From: Chitinophagaceae bacterium
GTDB lineage: Bacteria > Bacteroidota > Bacteroidia > Chitinophagales > Chitinophagaceae
Assembly (NCBI GenBank): GCA_003168265.1
Contig: PMSV01000024.1
Span: 124,001 to 188,000, forward strand
Reading direction: 5' to 3'
DNA length: 64,000 bases
Shown: positions 32,932 through 42,402 of the stretch, one piece after another
Layout: each line of letters begins with the position of its first letter
Position numbering within the stretch: the stretch's first letter is position 1
Program-made: the position numbers and the translations under genes
The notes under the pieces: model-generated
Told to the model about the DNA's origin: nothing
The model's database searches: none
What the model saw: the letters and a program-made list of their open reading frames with translations, nothing else

Positions 32932-34498
32932 AGTTCAATTTCTCCAGCCTCATATCCAATTTCTTCTCCTTCTTAAAATATTCAAGGATCATTACTGAGC
33001 CCGGTTTGCCGGGCAGGACGATCGACCGGGTTGCCTTTGATGCCAGGTTGATCTTGTCCGTTGTCAGATTGCTGTTAGCGTAAGAAATGGAATGAAAGGT
33101 CATTCCTCTGTAATCGCTGTTACGTTCATAATCCGTGTAACCGACCACAAAAGCTGAATGATTTTGATCGGTCTGCGTAAATGCAAAATCAAATCTTCCT
33201 AATGTTTTTGCGATTTGGGCCATGATCTGCGGGGTCACAAAATCCCCGCCCATGCCATTTGGAGATTCGAAATTATTGTGGTTTTTCTCGTAAACCTTTA
33301 CATTCTCGAAATTGAAGAGCTTGTCGAACTGGAGCAGGACCATATCCGTAATAACCAGTTTGGTCACACCGTTTCCGCCTACAGTGCCGCCCAATGCGCC
33401 AAGTGCCGTCATGGTGATTCCCAATGCGCTGGCCGTTCTCTTATAACCCTCTCCAACCGCAAATATCTTCCCGTCTTCTGTTTGAATGATCCGGTGAAAG
33501 AACAGGTACCCGATCTGATCGATACGGCCCTTTTCATTGACATTCAGGAATTTTCCAAGATCCTTTGTCCAGGATGAATATTTCCTGATCTTCACATTTC
33601 CCTTATTGTCCATGATCCAGATCGCCAGACCCAGGGTATTGTCCGATACGACTGTTTTGTCCTTATCATAATATTCGCCAAGCACCATATAATCCGTACT
33701 TCCCTGCACGGTGGATATATTCATGGGAAAGAATTTGTATTCTTCTTTTTCCGTGGAAATTTCGAATGCCTTCCTTCCTGTGAAAAGGTTGATTCCAAGC
33801 AACCAGGATTCGAATTTATTATTCGAGACCTTTTCCTTTTTCAACACTTCGAAGAGGGCCACGCTGTCATTGCTTCCCAAATAACTGGCCTGGGCAAATT
33901 TGTAATCATCTGTCGGATTATAGGCGAATTGTTTTTTCTCATCGCTGTGGAGGATATCGATCTCATAGGTATAATGACTGCCGTCGCGCTCCGGTATAAT
34001 CGTTATGAATCCCCGGTCTTCTATATCGAAAATCTCCTTGTTTAACCCATCCTCTCTCTTGAACCTTTCATAGTTCTCCAGCATGGCCTTGGTTTTCTTA
34101 TCGATTTCCTTTGTATAGTCGTATTTCATTTTTCCGGACATATCGTAGATCCGGTAATCAAGTTGCTTTTCACCCTTATTATAAAAAAGGAAAATCAGTT
34201 CCGAACCATTATAGGAGGATTCCAGCAATTGAATGCTCTTATCGTCGGTGAATTTGATCTCCTTAACCTTATTGAGGTTTTCGTCCAGGATCTGGACCGT
34301 GTATTCATCTGTATGGCGGTCAACCTTATCCGACTGATAGAACAAATAATAGCCTTTCACTTCTTCCTTTTGAAGGATGGGCCCTGAATTTCTCAAATAA
34401 GCTGTGTACACTTTGTCGATGGTAAGATTTTGAGCTATTAGGGAATGGCTGATCAGGATGGCGATCAGGCTCAATAAAGTCCATTTGAATCGTTTCAT
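32930..34498 (-). CDS. Exported beta-rich protein, unknown function
   Basis: A 522-residue protein with a signal peptide (1-22, SLIAQN). The mature protein has many repeating Tyr/Phe-rich beta strands with turns (EDRGFITIIPERDG, YMVLGEYYDKDKT, KIFAVGEGYKRTA, AFVVGYTDYERNSDYRG) suggesting a propeller. A hydrophobic, glycine-rich segment (LGITMTALGALGGTVGG) stands out at about 355-371. Possibly the Bacteroidota DUF6770 group, but this is from memory. It is the second gene after an M48 peptidase on the minus strand (26-base gap), so the two are probably co-transcribed. Confidence 0.7.
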   Translation of the reverse strand: MKRFKWTLLSLIAILISHSLIAQNLTIDKVYTAYLRNSGPILQKEEVKGYYLFYQSDKVDRHTDEYTVQILDENLNKVKEIKFTDDKSIQLLESSYNGSELIFLFYNKGEKQLDYRIYDMSGKMKYDYTKEIDKKTKAMLENYERFKREDGLNKEIFDIEDRGFITIIPERDGSHYTYEIDILHSDEKKQFAYNPTDDYKFAQASYLGSNDSVALFEVLKKEKVSNNKFESWLLGINLFTGRKAFEISTEKEEYKFFPMNISTVQGSTDYMVLGEYYDKDKTVVSDNTLGLAIWIMDNKGNVKIRKYSSWTKDLGKFLNVNEKGRIDQIGYLFFHRIIQTEDGKIFAVGEGYKRTASALGITMTALGALGGTVGGNGVTKLVITDMVLLQFDKLFNFENVKVYEKNHNNFESPNGMGGDFVTPQIMAQIAKTLGRFDFAFTQTDQNHSAFVVGYTDYERNSDYRGMTFHSISYANSNLTTDKINLASKATRSIVLPGKPGSVMILEYFKKEKKLDMRLEKLN

Positions 34499-34524
34499 TT
34501 TAGAAATTTTAGGATGTTTAGCGG

Positions 34525-35976
34525 TTAATAACTGTATTTTCTTTTAGGGAAATGACTGAAATAATAATCCACCCATTGCTTTTTTTCTTCCGGCTTTTCA
34601 AAATTCTCCTTGCTGCTGATCAACTGGTGCAGGAATTCTTCATTGTCCTTAAAACGATCCTGATGGTCCAGACCAAAATAATAGGAAAGCGCGGCCCATT
34701 CGGGCAGCCTGAGATTTTGGATAAAATAGAGCAGGCTATCGTATTTTTTTTCAAAATCCGGCGCCGGCAAGTCTGCAATATGGGATAATTCATGCTTTTT
34801 TTGAAAATCGTAGCACTTGTTCAATGAACCCTCTATCATGGCGAATACATAAGCATTATCGCTGTAAACCGGCAACATTTCAAGAGAAAGGTAAAGACAT
34901 CTTGAAACAAGCCCCGTTTTTAGGCAATACCAGATGATCTCAATGTCGAAGGCAGGTCCTAGTTTCTCAAATTCCTGCTGGTCTCTTAGAAATTTAATTC
35001 CAGTTTGTCGTTGATAAAGCGCCACCCTTCCCTGCAATCGGATGATACGCTGCTGACAGTCCGGATGGGTTTTCAAAGAATCCTCCACGATCTTTTCCTC
35101 CTTCGTTTGATGATCGGCCATGGCGGCAAGCCCCAGATTTTGTCTCAGCCACCTGCTTTGGAAGGGATACCGGGAGGTTTGCAAGACCTGGACAAGATTC
35201 AGGGGGACATCGTATTTGTCCAGATCCACACTGTCCAGCAACGCCAGGCAGTTGAGCGCTTCATGCAAATCAAAAGGCGTGTTTTTCATCCACTCGAGTG
35301 CCATTGAATCAGCCTCGGATTCGTGTTCCCTGTTATGACGCCTGCTGTTAAAAGTTATGTTCCGGGCCAGGGTCTGCAATTGCTGACCCTTATTGTAGGA
35401 AGATCGTTGGATATTTTTCAATTCTTTCTGGAACTCCTCCGAATAGACGGTATTGACATAGACTTCCAAAGCCTTATTTCCCTGATCGAAGTAGAGATGT
35501 GCCAATTCATGGCATAGAATAAATACTACCTGGGCCTCATTCTGCAGTCGGTTAAAAAGACCAATATTGAACAGTATGGTCCCTTCTCCCATACTGGCCG
35601 CATTGGGCCAATAGGCCTTGCAAAAAAGTACCCTGGACTCCAGTTTTCTTACTTCAGGATTGTATTGCCTGATGATCCCTACCAGGGATTGCAGGTAAAG
35701 ATTTGCCTCTGGATTGGTCAGAATACCTCCTTCCGTAAAGATCTCTTTGATATGATCATACCTGTCTTTGTAAAGACCTGAAAGATACTTGCTGTTTTTA
35801 TCAAAGCTCTTTTCCTTGATCCTGGCAATATCCCTTTGATATCTGCCTGTCAATGAATCCAGTGAAGACTTATAAATAGTGGAATCGTCGGACAGTGGCA
35901 TTACCTGTTGACAAAAGAGCGGAAAACAGGAAGCCAGGAAAATAGAACCAAATATGCATTTTCTGCTTAGCTCCAT
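34525..35976 (-). CDS. M48-family metallopeptidase, exported
   Basis: A 483-residue protein with a signal peptide (1-22) and a Ste24/HtpX-like zinc peptidase core: HELAH (residues 156-160) with the third ligand in EHESEADSMALEWM (about 217-230). The prefix NAASMGEGTILFNIGLFNRL is typical of M48C. C-terminal helices (about 290-480) look like TPR-type repeats. It probably degrades misfolded envelope proteins or matures precursors in the periplasm. First gene of a minus-strand pair with the unknown exported protein; divergent from the amidase gene. Confidence 0.92.
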   Translation of the reverse strand: MELSRKCIFGSIFLASCFPLFCQQVMPLSDDSTIYKSSLDSLTGRYQRDIARIKEKSFDKNSKYLSGLYKDRYDHIKEIFTEGGILTNPEANLYLQSLVGIIRQYNPEVRKLESRVLFCKAYWPNAASMGEGTILFNIGLFNRLQNEAQVVFILCHELAHLYFDQGNKALEVYVNTVYSEEFQKELKNIQRSSYNKGQQLQTLARNITFNSRRHNREHESEADSMALEWMKNTPFDLHEALNCLALLDSVDLDKYDVPLNLVQVLQTSRYPFQSRWLRQNLGLAAMADHQTKEEKIVEDSLKTHPDCQQRIIRLQGRVALYQRQTGIKFLRDQQEFEKLGPAFDIEIIWYCLKTGLVSRCLYLSLEMLPVYSDNAYVFAMIEGSLNKCYDFQKKHELSHIADLPAPDFEKKYDSLLYFIQNLRLPEWAALSYYFGLDHQDRFKDNEEFLHQLISSKENFEKPEEKKQWVDYYFSHFPKRKYSY

Positions 35977-36072
35977 AGACAGGTTAGCCGATAAAAATAC
36001 AATTTATGGATGAATTGTCGAAGCCGTTCCCCCAAACGCTTTTATCTTTAACATTCCTAAAAAGTTTGCATC

Positions 36073-37263
36073 ATGAGACGTCGATTCCTGGTTATAATCA
36101 TTCTCATTTTAAGCAGGCCCTGTTTTTCCCAGGATAGCGATAGCATACTGTTCGGCCGCAGCAAGGGCAAACTTCCTTTCATAGAATATGGGATCGGAGA
36201 TGATCGCCTGGGAGGCGCCAAGCTCGGCTATATCGATTCGGGCATTCTGCTTCATATCGTTGATAGCTTCAAGACAGATTATAAGGTCCGTTTGTCTAAA
36301 TATCATTCCGGATATATTTCTAAAGAAAGCGTGACCCTGATGGGAAAAGAGAATAGCAAAACATCGCCACATAATAACCATCTCAGCGGGAATATGCATG
36401 TCTATGGAGATTCATCCCGGGACTATGTGACCCTGAACCTGGATGAACGCCTGCCCTACCATGGTTTTCAGCTCATCGACCCCTCCCGGATCGCTGTTGA
36501 TGTGTACGGGGTGACCTCCAATACAAACTGGATCACGCAATTGCGGAGTGTGAGGGAAATAAGAAATACATGGTATGAACAGGTGGAGGACGATGTTTTT
36601 CGCATTTACATAGAATTAAGACATCCTCAGCACTGGGGTTATGGGATCAGTTATGATAGCGGGTCTAACAGACTGGTCGTCCATGTCAAACGCCAACCCG
36701 CCTCACTCGATATCAAAAAACTCAGGATTGCCATCGATCCCGGACATGGTGGAGACAATAGCGGAGCAACCGGCGGCAGCAGCGGAATTGTCGAGAAGAA
36801 CTATACCCTCGTAATTGCCAAAGAATTGGAAAAGACCCTAAAAAAAGCAGGCGTAAAGCAGGTTTTCATGACCCGTACCATTGACACATCCCTTACAATG
36901 CCGGAAAGGATCCTCATGCTAAGGGATTATCATCCGGACTTGCTCGTCAGTGTACACCTGAACTCCGCCGGATCCGATACTATTCAGGGTACGAGCACAT
37001 ATTACCGCTATATCGGTTTTCGGCCTTTAAGCGAAGCCATCCTGAGCCAAATGCTTTCCCTGGGTCTGAAAGAATATGGAAATGTCGGAAATTTTAATTT
37101 CGCTCTCAGCGGTCCTACCGAATATCCAAATGCCCTGGTAGAAGTCGCATTCTTAAGCAATCGTGCCGATGAACGAAAGGTGATCAGCCTGAAATTCCAA
37201 AAAGCCGTTGCCCAGAAGATCTATCTGGGGATACTTGATTTTCTGAAAGAGACCAAACCATAA
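36073..37263 (+). CDS. N-acetylmuramoyl-L-alanine amidase (AmiC type)
   Basis: A 396-residue exported zinc amidase that cuts the bond between muramic acid and the stem peptide, as in cell separation. Signal peptide 1-19; an N-terminal domain (about 30-205) with SH3-like and AMIN-like strands (GFQLIDPSRIAVDVYG); Amidase_3 domain (about 215-394) with zinc ligands in IDPGHGG (His), SSGIVEKNY (Glu) and SVHLNS (His), and catalytic Glu in ALVEVAFLSN. It starts at an ATG 96 bases from the divergent M48 gene, and precedes the Dabb gene by 4 bases, so they are co-transcribed. Confidence 0.93.
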   Translation: MRRRFLVIIILILSRPCFSQDSDSILFGRSKGKLPFIEYGIGDDRLGGAKLGYIDSGILLHIVDSFKTDYKVRLSKYHSGYISKESVTLMGKENSKTSPHNNHLSGNMHVYGDSSRDYVTLNLDERLPYHGFQLIDPSRIAVDVYGVTSNTNWITQLRSVREIRNTWYEQVEDDVFRIYIELRHPQHWGYGISYDSGSNRLVVHVKRQPASLDIKKLRIAIDPGHGGDNSGATGGSSGIVEKNYTLVIAKELEKTLKKAGVKQVFMTRTIDTSLTMPERILMLRDYHPDLLVSVHLNSAGSDTIQGTSTYYRYIGFRPLSEAILSQMLSLGLKEYGNVGNFNFALSGPTEYPNALVEVAFLSNRADERKVISLKFQKAVAQKIYLGILDFLKETKP

Positions 37264-37267
37264 TACA

Positions 37268-37585
37268 ATGGAATTAAAAAACAAGTTCGTCCACCATGTC
37301 TTCTTTTATCTGAAAAATCCAGACAGCAGGGAAGACAAAGAATTGCTGATCCAGGGCCTCAGAAAGCTTTCTCAGGCGCCGATCATAAAAGTATTTCATA
37401 TCGGAGAACCGGCCGATACCCATCGGGAGGTCATAGAAAGAGGATATGCAGTTTCCTGGATGATCTTATTCGACACTGCCGAAGAGCAGGAACTCTATCA
37501 ATCCGATCCCATTCACCTCCTTTTTGTTAAGGAATGTTCGCATTTATGGAGCAGGGTCGTGGTCTATGATTCAGTAAATTTTTAG
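37268..37585 (+). CDS. Dabb-family (stress-responsive A/B barrel) protein
   Basis: A 105-residue ferredoxin-like dimeric alpha+beta barrel protein: FVHHVFFYLKNPDS, KVFHIGEPADTHREVIERGYAVSWMILFDTAEEQELYQSDPIHLLFV and the closing SRVVVYDSVNF are characteristic. Family members include plant stress proteins and olivetolic-acid cyclase-like enzymes; bacterial ones are mostly uncharacterised. It is translationally close to the amidase gene and overlaps the pgl gene tail to tail by 15 bases. Confidence 0.9.
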   Translation: MELKNKFVHHVFFYLKNPDSREDKELLIQGLRKLSQAPIIKVFHIGEPADTHREVIERGYAVSWMILFDTAEEQELYQSDPIHLLFVKECSHLWSRVVVYDSVNF

Positions 37586-38317
37586 CATTGAGGCAGCAGC
37601 TTCATCCACAAACCAATGAAGTTCTCCCTTAACAGGATTTATGACCTGAGATGGGTATTGATTCGGGTTATATTCGCCTTTAAGAACTTCGCGAAGAGCG
37701 TGCGCCTTGTTCGAACCTGTGGTAAGAAAAGCGATCTTTTTGGATAGATTGACGATCGACTGAGTGAGCGTGATCCGGGACATATCCTGTGATTCCAGCC
37801 AAAGCGAAATCACCCAACGTTCCAATTCATGAACTCCCGGAGTTCCCGGAAAAAGCGACAGAACATGACCATCTTCTCCCATGCCTAGTAATACGAGGTC
37901 GAAGCTATTTTCTAACTTATGGCCGGCTGTCGCCGGGAAATAGCGTTTCAGTATAAGTTCGTAGCCTTCCGCGGAAGCTTTTGGGCCGATATTTTCCGTT
38001 TCCATTTTATGGATATGAGAAGGGGGGACGGGGACAAGGTCAAGCAGGTTCTCATAAGCCATTCTTGCATTGTTTCTTTCATCACTAAAAGGGACCCCTC
38101 TTTCATCCCCCCAAAAAAAATGCAGCTTGCTCCAATCGATCCGGCTCCGGTAAGGTTCGGCTGAAAGTAAATGATAAAGGGCCTTGGGAGTATTGCCTCC
38201 TGAAAGCACCAGGGTGTAGCGATCCTGGTCCTGAAGCGTAAGATTAATGTCCTCCATGATCCAATCTGCAACCGTTCTGCTGAATTCCTCCTGGCTTTTT
38301 AAGATATGAAGGTTCAT
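37571..38317 (-). CDS. pgl: 6-phosphogluconolactonase
   Basis: A 248-residue enzyme of the DevB/SOL family that hydrolyses 6-phosphogluconolactone. Signatures: VLSGGNTPKALYHLL, FFWGDERGVP, SNARMAYENLL-like NNARMAYENLLDL and LLGMGEDGHVLSLFPGT. It is the last gene of the oxidative pentose phosphate operon gnd-zwf-pgl, 9 bases after zwf. Its 3' end overlaps the convergent Dabb gene by 15 bases. No unusual features otherwise. Confidence 0.96.
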   Translation of the reverse strand: MNLHILKSQEEFSRTVADWIMEDINLTLQDQDRYTLVLSGGNTPKALYHLLSAEPYRSRIDWSKLHFFWGDERGVPFSDERNNARMAYENLLDLVPVPPSHIHKMETENIGPKASAEGYELILKRYFPATAGHKLENSFDLVLLGMGEDGHVLSLFPGTPGVHELERWVISLWLESQDMSRITLTQSIVNLSKKIAFLTTGSNKAHALREVLKGEYNPNQYPSQVINPVKGELHWFVDEAAASMLKIY

Positions 38318-38326
38318 TGCGATTGT

Positions 38327-39841
38327 TTATTCCTGATGAAGAGGAGGGAGGGTGATCCAGTTATTTCCGTCACGGGCGATCAGGGCCTCGGCATCTTCCG
38401 GCCCCCAGGAATCAGGAGCATAGTTTGGAAAATCTACCGGTGGCCGGGTTTCCCAGGACTCTAGTATCGGCATAATGATCTTCCAGGCAGCTTCCACCTG
38501 ATCGCTGCGCATGAACAAAGTGGCATTCCCTTCCATCACATCGAGCAGCAGGGTTTCGTAGGCTTCCGGCTCATTTCCGTCATAAGCGTCCTTATAATTG
38601 AAGATCATGTCAACCGGATTCAGGATCATGAACTGGCCAGGTCGCTTGGCCTGAAAACGGAGACGGATATCCATTTCCGGCTGTATGCTGATGGTGAGCC
38701 GGTTTGGCCTCCAGGTTTCCGTGGCCTCTTCCGGGAAAGCGAAATGGGGAGCCGGTTTGAACTGAAGGGTGATGATGGTCGTCTTGTCATGCAAACGCTT
38801 GCCCGTCCTTATATAAAAGGGAACATCCTGCCAGCGCCAGTTATCAATATAAAATTTGACGGCCGCAAACGTATCGATATTTGAATTTTCCGAAACGCTC
38901 TTCTCTTTCCGGTAAGAGGGAACTTTCTCGCCCTTCATCCAGCCTTCATCATATTGACCGCGAACAGCAAAATCATGGGCATCGTCACGGTCAATTTTAC
39001 GGATCGCATTAAGTACCGCGACCTTTTTATTCCGGATCTCATCCGCTTCAAAACTTACGGGAGCTTCCATGCCTATCATGCAGATCAATTGCAGGATATG
39101 GTTCTGGACCATATCCCGGAGTGCGCCGGAGGTTTCGTAATATCCTCCCCTTCCTTCCACTCCCACTGTCTCTGCCGCCGTGATCTGGACATGGTCAATA
39201 TAATTTTTATTCCAGATCGGTTCAAAAAGCGCATTGGCAAAGCGCAGGGCCAGGATATTTTGCACCGTTTCCTTTCCCAGATAGTGATCGATACGGTAGA
39301 TCTGGGTTTCATCGAACATACTCATCAGAAGCTGGTTCAATTCATGAGCGCTTGCCAGGTCATGTCCAAAAGGCTTTTCCACAACAATGCGGGTACATTT
39401 CGTATCCGAACAGATATTCAAGGGCCCGAGTTTTTTAGCGATATCAGGAACCAGTTGCGGAGCAACTGCCATATAGAAAATCACATTTGGATGCTCTCCG
39501 AATTCCTGTTCTTTTGTTTTGACGATCCCGGCAATCTTCTGGTATTCCTCTTCCTTTTCGGCATCCATCTTCATGTAGCTAACGTGTTGGGAAAATTGTT
39601 GCCAATGCCCACTGTTATCTTCCTTCCTTCTGCTGAAGAGCTTGATCCCTTCATATAGTTTGGACCGGTAATTATCATCATTGTATTCAGTCCTTCCGAT
39701 GCCAACGATTCCGAATTTTTCTGGCATCCAATTGTCTATGAACAGGTTATAGAGGGCCGGAGAAAGCTTGCGATAATTCAGATCGCCGCTTCCGCCGAAA
39801 ATAAATAAAAGGGAAGCGGGGGGGAGTTTATGATTTTGCAT
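38327..39841 (-). CDS. zwf: Glucose-6-phosphate 1-dehydrogenase
   Basis: A 504-residue enzyme that oxidises glucose-6-phosphate to 6-phosphogluconolactone with NADP or NAD. Signatures: the dinucleotide site LFIFGGSGDLNYRKLSPALYN (residues 12-32 region), the active-site RIDHYLGKETVQNI (about 180-193), and the C-terminal NRLTISIQPEMDIRL segment. Length is normal for the family. It is the middle gene of the operon: 37 bases after gnd and 9 before pgl. It probably supplies NADPH; cofactor preference cannot be read with confidence. Confidence 0.97.
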   Translation of the reverse strand: MQNHKLPPASLLFIFGGSGDLNYRKLSPALYNLFIDNWMPEKFGIVGIGRTEYNDDNYRSKLYEGIKLFSRRKEDNSGHWQQFSQHVSYMKMDAEKEEEYQKIAGIVKTKEQEFGEHPNVIFYMAVAPQLVPDIAKKLGPLNICSDTKCTRIVVEKPFGHDLASAHELNQLLMSMFDETQIYRIDHYLGKETVQNILALRFANALFEPIWNKNYIDHVQITAAETVGVEGRGGYYETSGALRDMVQNHILQLICMIGMEAPVSFEADEIRNKKVAVLNAIRKIDRDDAHDFAVRGQYDEGWMKGEKVPSYRKEKSVSENSNIDTFAAVKFYIDNWRWQDVPFYIRTGKRLHDKTTIITLQFKPAPHFAFPEEATETWRPNRLTISIQPEMDIRLRFQAKRPGQFMILNPVDMIFNYKDAYDGNEPEAYETLLLDVMEGNATLFMRSDQVEAAWKIIMPILESWETRPPVDFPNYAPDSWGPEDAEALIARDGNNWITLPPLHQE

Positions 39842-39878
39842 GTTCTTTCTTTAGTTTGTAAGGCTCAGTTTGTATGGC

Positions 39879-41300
39879 TCACTCTGTCTGCCATTCAGTA
39901 TGAAAAGTTCCGGGCCTGTCGGTACGTTGATAAGTATGTGCCCCGAAACAGTCTCTTTGGGCCTGTATGAGGTTTGTGGGCAGCCGCTCCGTCCGGTAAG
40001 CATCGAAATAACTCAAGGCGCTCATTAAACCGGCCACAGGGTATCCGCGTAAGGTTGCATGCATGATCACAGCCCTCATATGCTGGGCTTTTTTCTGGAG
40101 CAATTGGGCAATTTCCGGATTCAATAACAAATTTTGCAGTCCCGGGTTCGCTGTATAGGCCTGATAAAATGTTTCCAGCAGGAAGGACCGGATAATGCAG
40201 CCTCCCCTCCAAATCCTGACCACTTCGGTCATTGGAATTTCCATCTGAAGCTCTAAGGAAGCTTTATGGAGCAGGGCAAGTCCTTGAGCATAGCTGACGA
40301 TCGTTGCGAAATACAAGGCATCGCTCAATTGCTGAATGAAGACTTCTGAAGGGATTTCAATATCCGGGTGAGGAGCGCTCTTATAAAGAGCTGCTGCCTG
40401 GGTTCTCTCTTCCTTATAGGCTGAAAGGCTTCTCAGGGAGACGGCCGTATCGATAACGCCAATCGGCATGCCCAGATCCATGGCATCCTGGGAAGTCCAT
40501 TTACCTGTGCCTTTTGCACCCGCCTTGTCCAGGATCATATCAACAAGGCGGTTCGAGCTCAATTCATCCTTTTGAAGAAAAATATCCCTGGTGATCTCGA
40601 TCAGAAAGGACTGCAATTCCCCCTCGTTCCAGTTCCTGAATATTTTGTGCAATTCGTCATTGTCCAGTCCCAACCCGTTATGCAGAAGTTCATAAACTTC
40701 ACTGATCAGTTGCATGATCGCATATTCGATGCCGTTATGAACCATTTTGACATAATGCCCCGCAGCCTTCTTCCCCATATGTGCTACACAGGGACTTCCC
40801 TTCACCTTTGCAGAGACTGCGACCAGCACCGGTTCCACCAGGGCATAGGCTTCAGGATCTCCGCCGGGCATGATGCTCGGGCCATTGCGCGCTCCATGTT
40901 CTCCCCCTGAAATTCCGCAACCCATGAAATGAAGCCCGCTGTTTTTAAGGTAATCGAGCCTTCTTAAGGTATCCGTATAATGGGAATTGCCTCCATCAAT
41001 GATGGTATCGCCTTTTTCAAGAAGAGGAACGAGCTCCCCGATCACATCATCGACCGGTTTTCCTGCGGGCACCAGCATCATCAATTTTCTTGGCTTTTTC
41101 AGGCCCTCTATCATATCCTTCAAAGTACTGACTCCCTTGACAATGGTCCCCGGAGTTGCTGAAGATTCCAGCAATGCCCCCTTGGAAGCGTCCATATCAA
41201 AACCAATGGCTTTGAAACCGTGATCAGCCATATTCAAAAGCAAATTGCGGCCCATTACGCCCAGGCCGATCATTCCAAAATCGTATTCATAATTCTCCAT
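39879..41300 (-). CDS. gnd: 6-phosphogluconate dehydrogenase (decarboxylating)
   Basis: A 473-residue enzyme converting 6-phosphogluconate to ribulose-5-phosphate and CO2 with NADP. It has the Rossmann start IGLGVMGRNLLLNMADHG, the substrate motif GISGGEHGARNGPSIMPGG (about 130-148), the catalytic KMVHNGIEY and the C-terminal NLIQAQRDCFGAHTY of the dimeric long form. The first gene of the operon gnd-zwf-pgl, with a TAAATTTG -7 box 20 bases upstream. The order gnd-zwf-pgl brings the whole oxidative branch under one promoter. Confidence 0.97.
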   Translation of the reverse strand: MENYEYDFGMIGLGVMGRNLLLNMADHGFKAIGFDMDASKGALLESSATPGTIVKGVSTLKDMIEGLKKPRKLMMLVPAGKPVDDVIGELVPLLEKGDTIIDGGNSHYTDTLRRLDYLKNSGLHFMGCGISGGEHGARNGPSIMPGGDPEAYALVEPVLVAVSAKVKGSPCVAHMGKKAAGHYVKMVHNGIEYAIMQLISEVYELLHNGLGLDNDELHKIFRNWNEGELQSFLIEITRDIFLQKDELSSNRLVDMILDKAGAKGTGKWTSQDAMDLGMPIGVIDTAVSLRSLSAYKEERTQAAALYKSAPHPDIEIPSEVFIQQLSDALYFATIVSYAQGLALLHKASLELQMEIPMTEVVRIWRGGCIIRSFLLETFYQAYTANPGLQNLLLNPEIAQLLQKKAQHMRAVIMHATLRGYPVAGLMSALSYFDAYRTERLPTNLIQAQRDCFGAHTYQRTDRPGTFHTEWQTE

Positions 41301-41319
41301 ATAGACTTAAATAAGAAAC

Positions 41320-41327
41320 CAAATTTA
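41320..41327 (-). promoter_or_regulatory. -7 box of the gnd-zwf-pgl operon
   Basis: TAAATTTG on the minus strand matches the consensus. The start site would lie about 12-15 bases before the gnd ATG. No TTTG was found at the -33 position. Confidence 0.5.
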
Positions 41328-41328
41328 G

Positions 41329-41336
41329 TAGTTTTG
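41329..41336 (+). promoter_or_regulatory. -7 box of the Gfo/Idh oxidoreductase gene
   Basis: TAGTTTTG on the plus strand, directly back to back with the gnd box, so RNA polymerase can bind in only one direction at a time. Start site expected near 41341, leader about 30 nt. Confidence 0.5.
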
Positions 41337-41370
41337 GGAAAAGCCTGTTCATAAAACCTGAGATAACATT

Positions 41371-42366
41371 ATGCAAACTATCCGGTGGGGAATCCTGGGT
41401 TGCGGTAAAATAGCCCGAAAATTTGCTTCCGACCTGGTCCATGTTGAAGGAGCGCAGCTCATAGCCTGTGGTTCCCGTGACAAAGGCAATGCAGAAGCCT
41501 TCGCCGCAGAATTCTCTATTCCGCATATCCATGGCAGTTATGAGGCCCTGGCCTCCGACCCTGATGTGGACGTTATTTATATTGCCTCCCCCCATGGATT
41601 GCATCATGAACATGTCCTGCTTTGTTTGCGGCACAATAAAGCTGTGCTATGCGAAAAAGCCTTCGCGATCAATGGAAAACAGGTTGCAGAAATGGTGGAA
41701 GAGGCAAGAAAACAGCGGGTATTTCTGATGGAGGCCCTCTGGTCCAAGTTCACACCCCAATACGAGATCGCCATGAAACTGGTACGGGATGGATCGATTG
41801 GTGAGATCTCCAGCATGATTGTGGATTTTGGCTTCACGCCCGAACCTCCGGTTTCATCCAGGCTCTATGAACCTTCACTGGGGGGAGGCTCCTTATTGGA
41901 CATTGGAGTTTATAATGTTTTTTATATATTATCCTTCATGGGGAGGCCAGATGAAATTATAGCGAGAATGACTCCGGCCGCAACTGGCGTAGATGAACAA
42001 TGCGCTGCAATATTTCACTATAAGGATGGCCGCCTGGCTCAGCTATTCACTACCTTTTCTTCTAATTTGCCTACAGAGGCCCAAATCAACGGATCCAAAG
42101 GCAGGATCAAATTAGGACCCCGTTTTTACAATCCCACTACCTGCATCATTGAATTCTATCCCGGCAAGATCGATTCCCGCCAGATAATTCCATATCATTC
42201 GGAACCAGGATTTGGATACCAATACCAGGCCCGTCATGTTTGCAAATGCCTGAGGGAGGGATTAACCGAAAGCCCGGTGATGAGCCATGCTGATTCCCTG
42301 CTGCTGATCGAAACCATGGACAGGATCCGTGCATCCGCTGGCATAAAATATGCAGTGGACCGCTGA
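41371..42366 (+). CDS. Gfo/Idh/MocA-family NAD(P)-dependent oxidoreductase
   Basis: A 331-residue oxidoreductase: Rossmann start WGILGCGKIARKFASDL, DVDVIYIASPHGLHHEHV, and the catalytic motif CEKAFAINGKQV (EKP-type lysine), with a second domain (about 125-331) containing LGGGSLLDIGVYNVFYIL. Members act on sugars, inositols or dihydrodiols. The nearest known type is dihydrodiol or trans-1,2-dihydrobenzene-1,2-diol dehydrogenase, though substrates of this family are hard to predict. Divergent from gnd and followed 36 bases later by an MFS transporter, with its own promoter. Confidence 0.92.
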   Translation: MQTIRWGILGCGKIARKFASDLVHVEGAQLIACGSRDKGNAEAFAAEFSIPHIHGSYEALASDPDVDVIYIASPHGLHHEHVLLCLRHNKAVLCEKAFAINGKQVAEMVEEARKQRVFLMEALWSKFTPQYEIAMKLVRDGSIGEISSMIVDFGFTPEPPVSSRLYEPSLGGGSLLDIGVYNVFYILSFMGRPDEIIARMTPAATGVDEQCAAIFHYKDGRLAQLFTTFSSNLPTEAQINGSKGRIKLGPRFYNPTTCIIEFYPGKIDSRQIIPYHSEPGFGYQYQARHVCKCLREGLTESPVMSHADSLLLIETMDRIRASAGIKYAVDR

Positions 42367-42378
42367 CAGGAATTCTTT

Positions 42379-42386
42379 TATTTTTG
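42379..42386 (+). promoter_or_regulatory. -7 box of the MFS transporter gene
   Basis: TATTTTTG matches TAnnTTTG; it lies 16 bases before the ATG at 42403, giving a very short leader. Confidence 0.45.
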
Positions 42387-42402
42387 CAACCCAACCTAAC
42401 TC

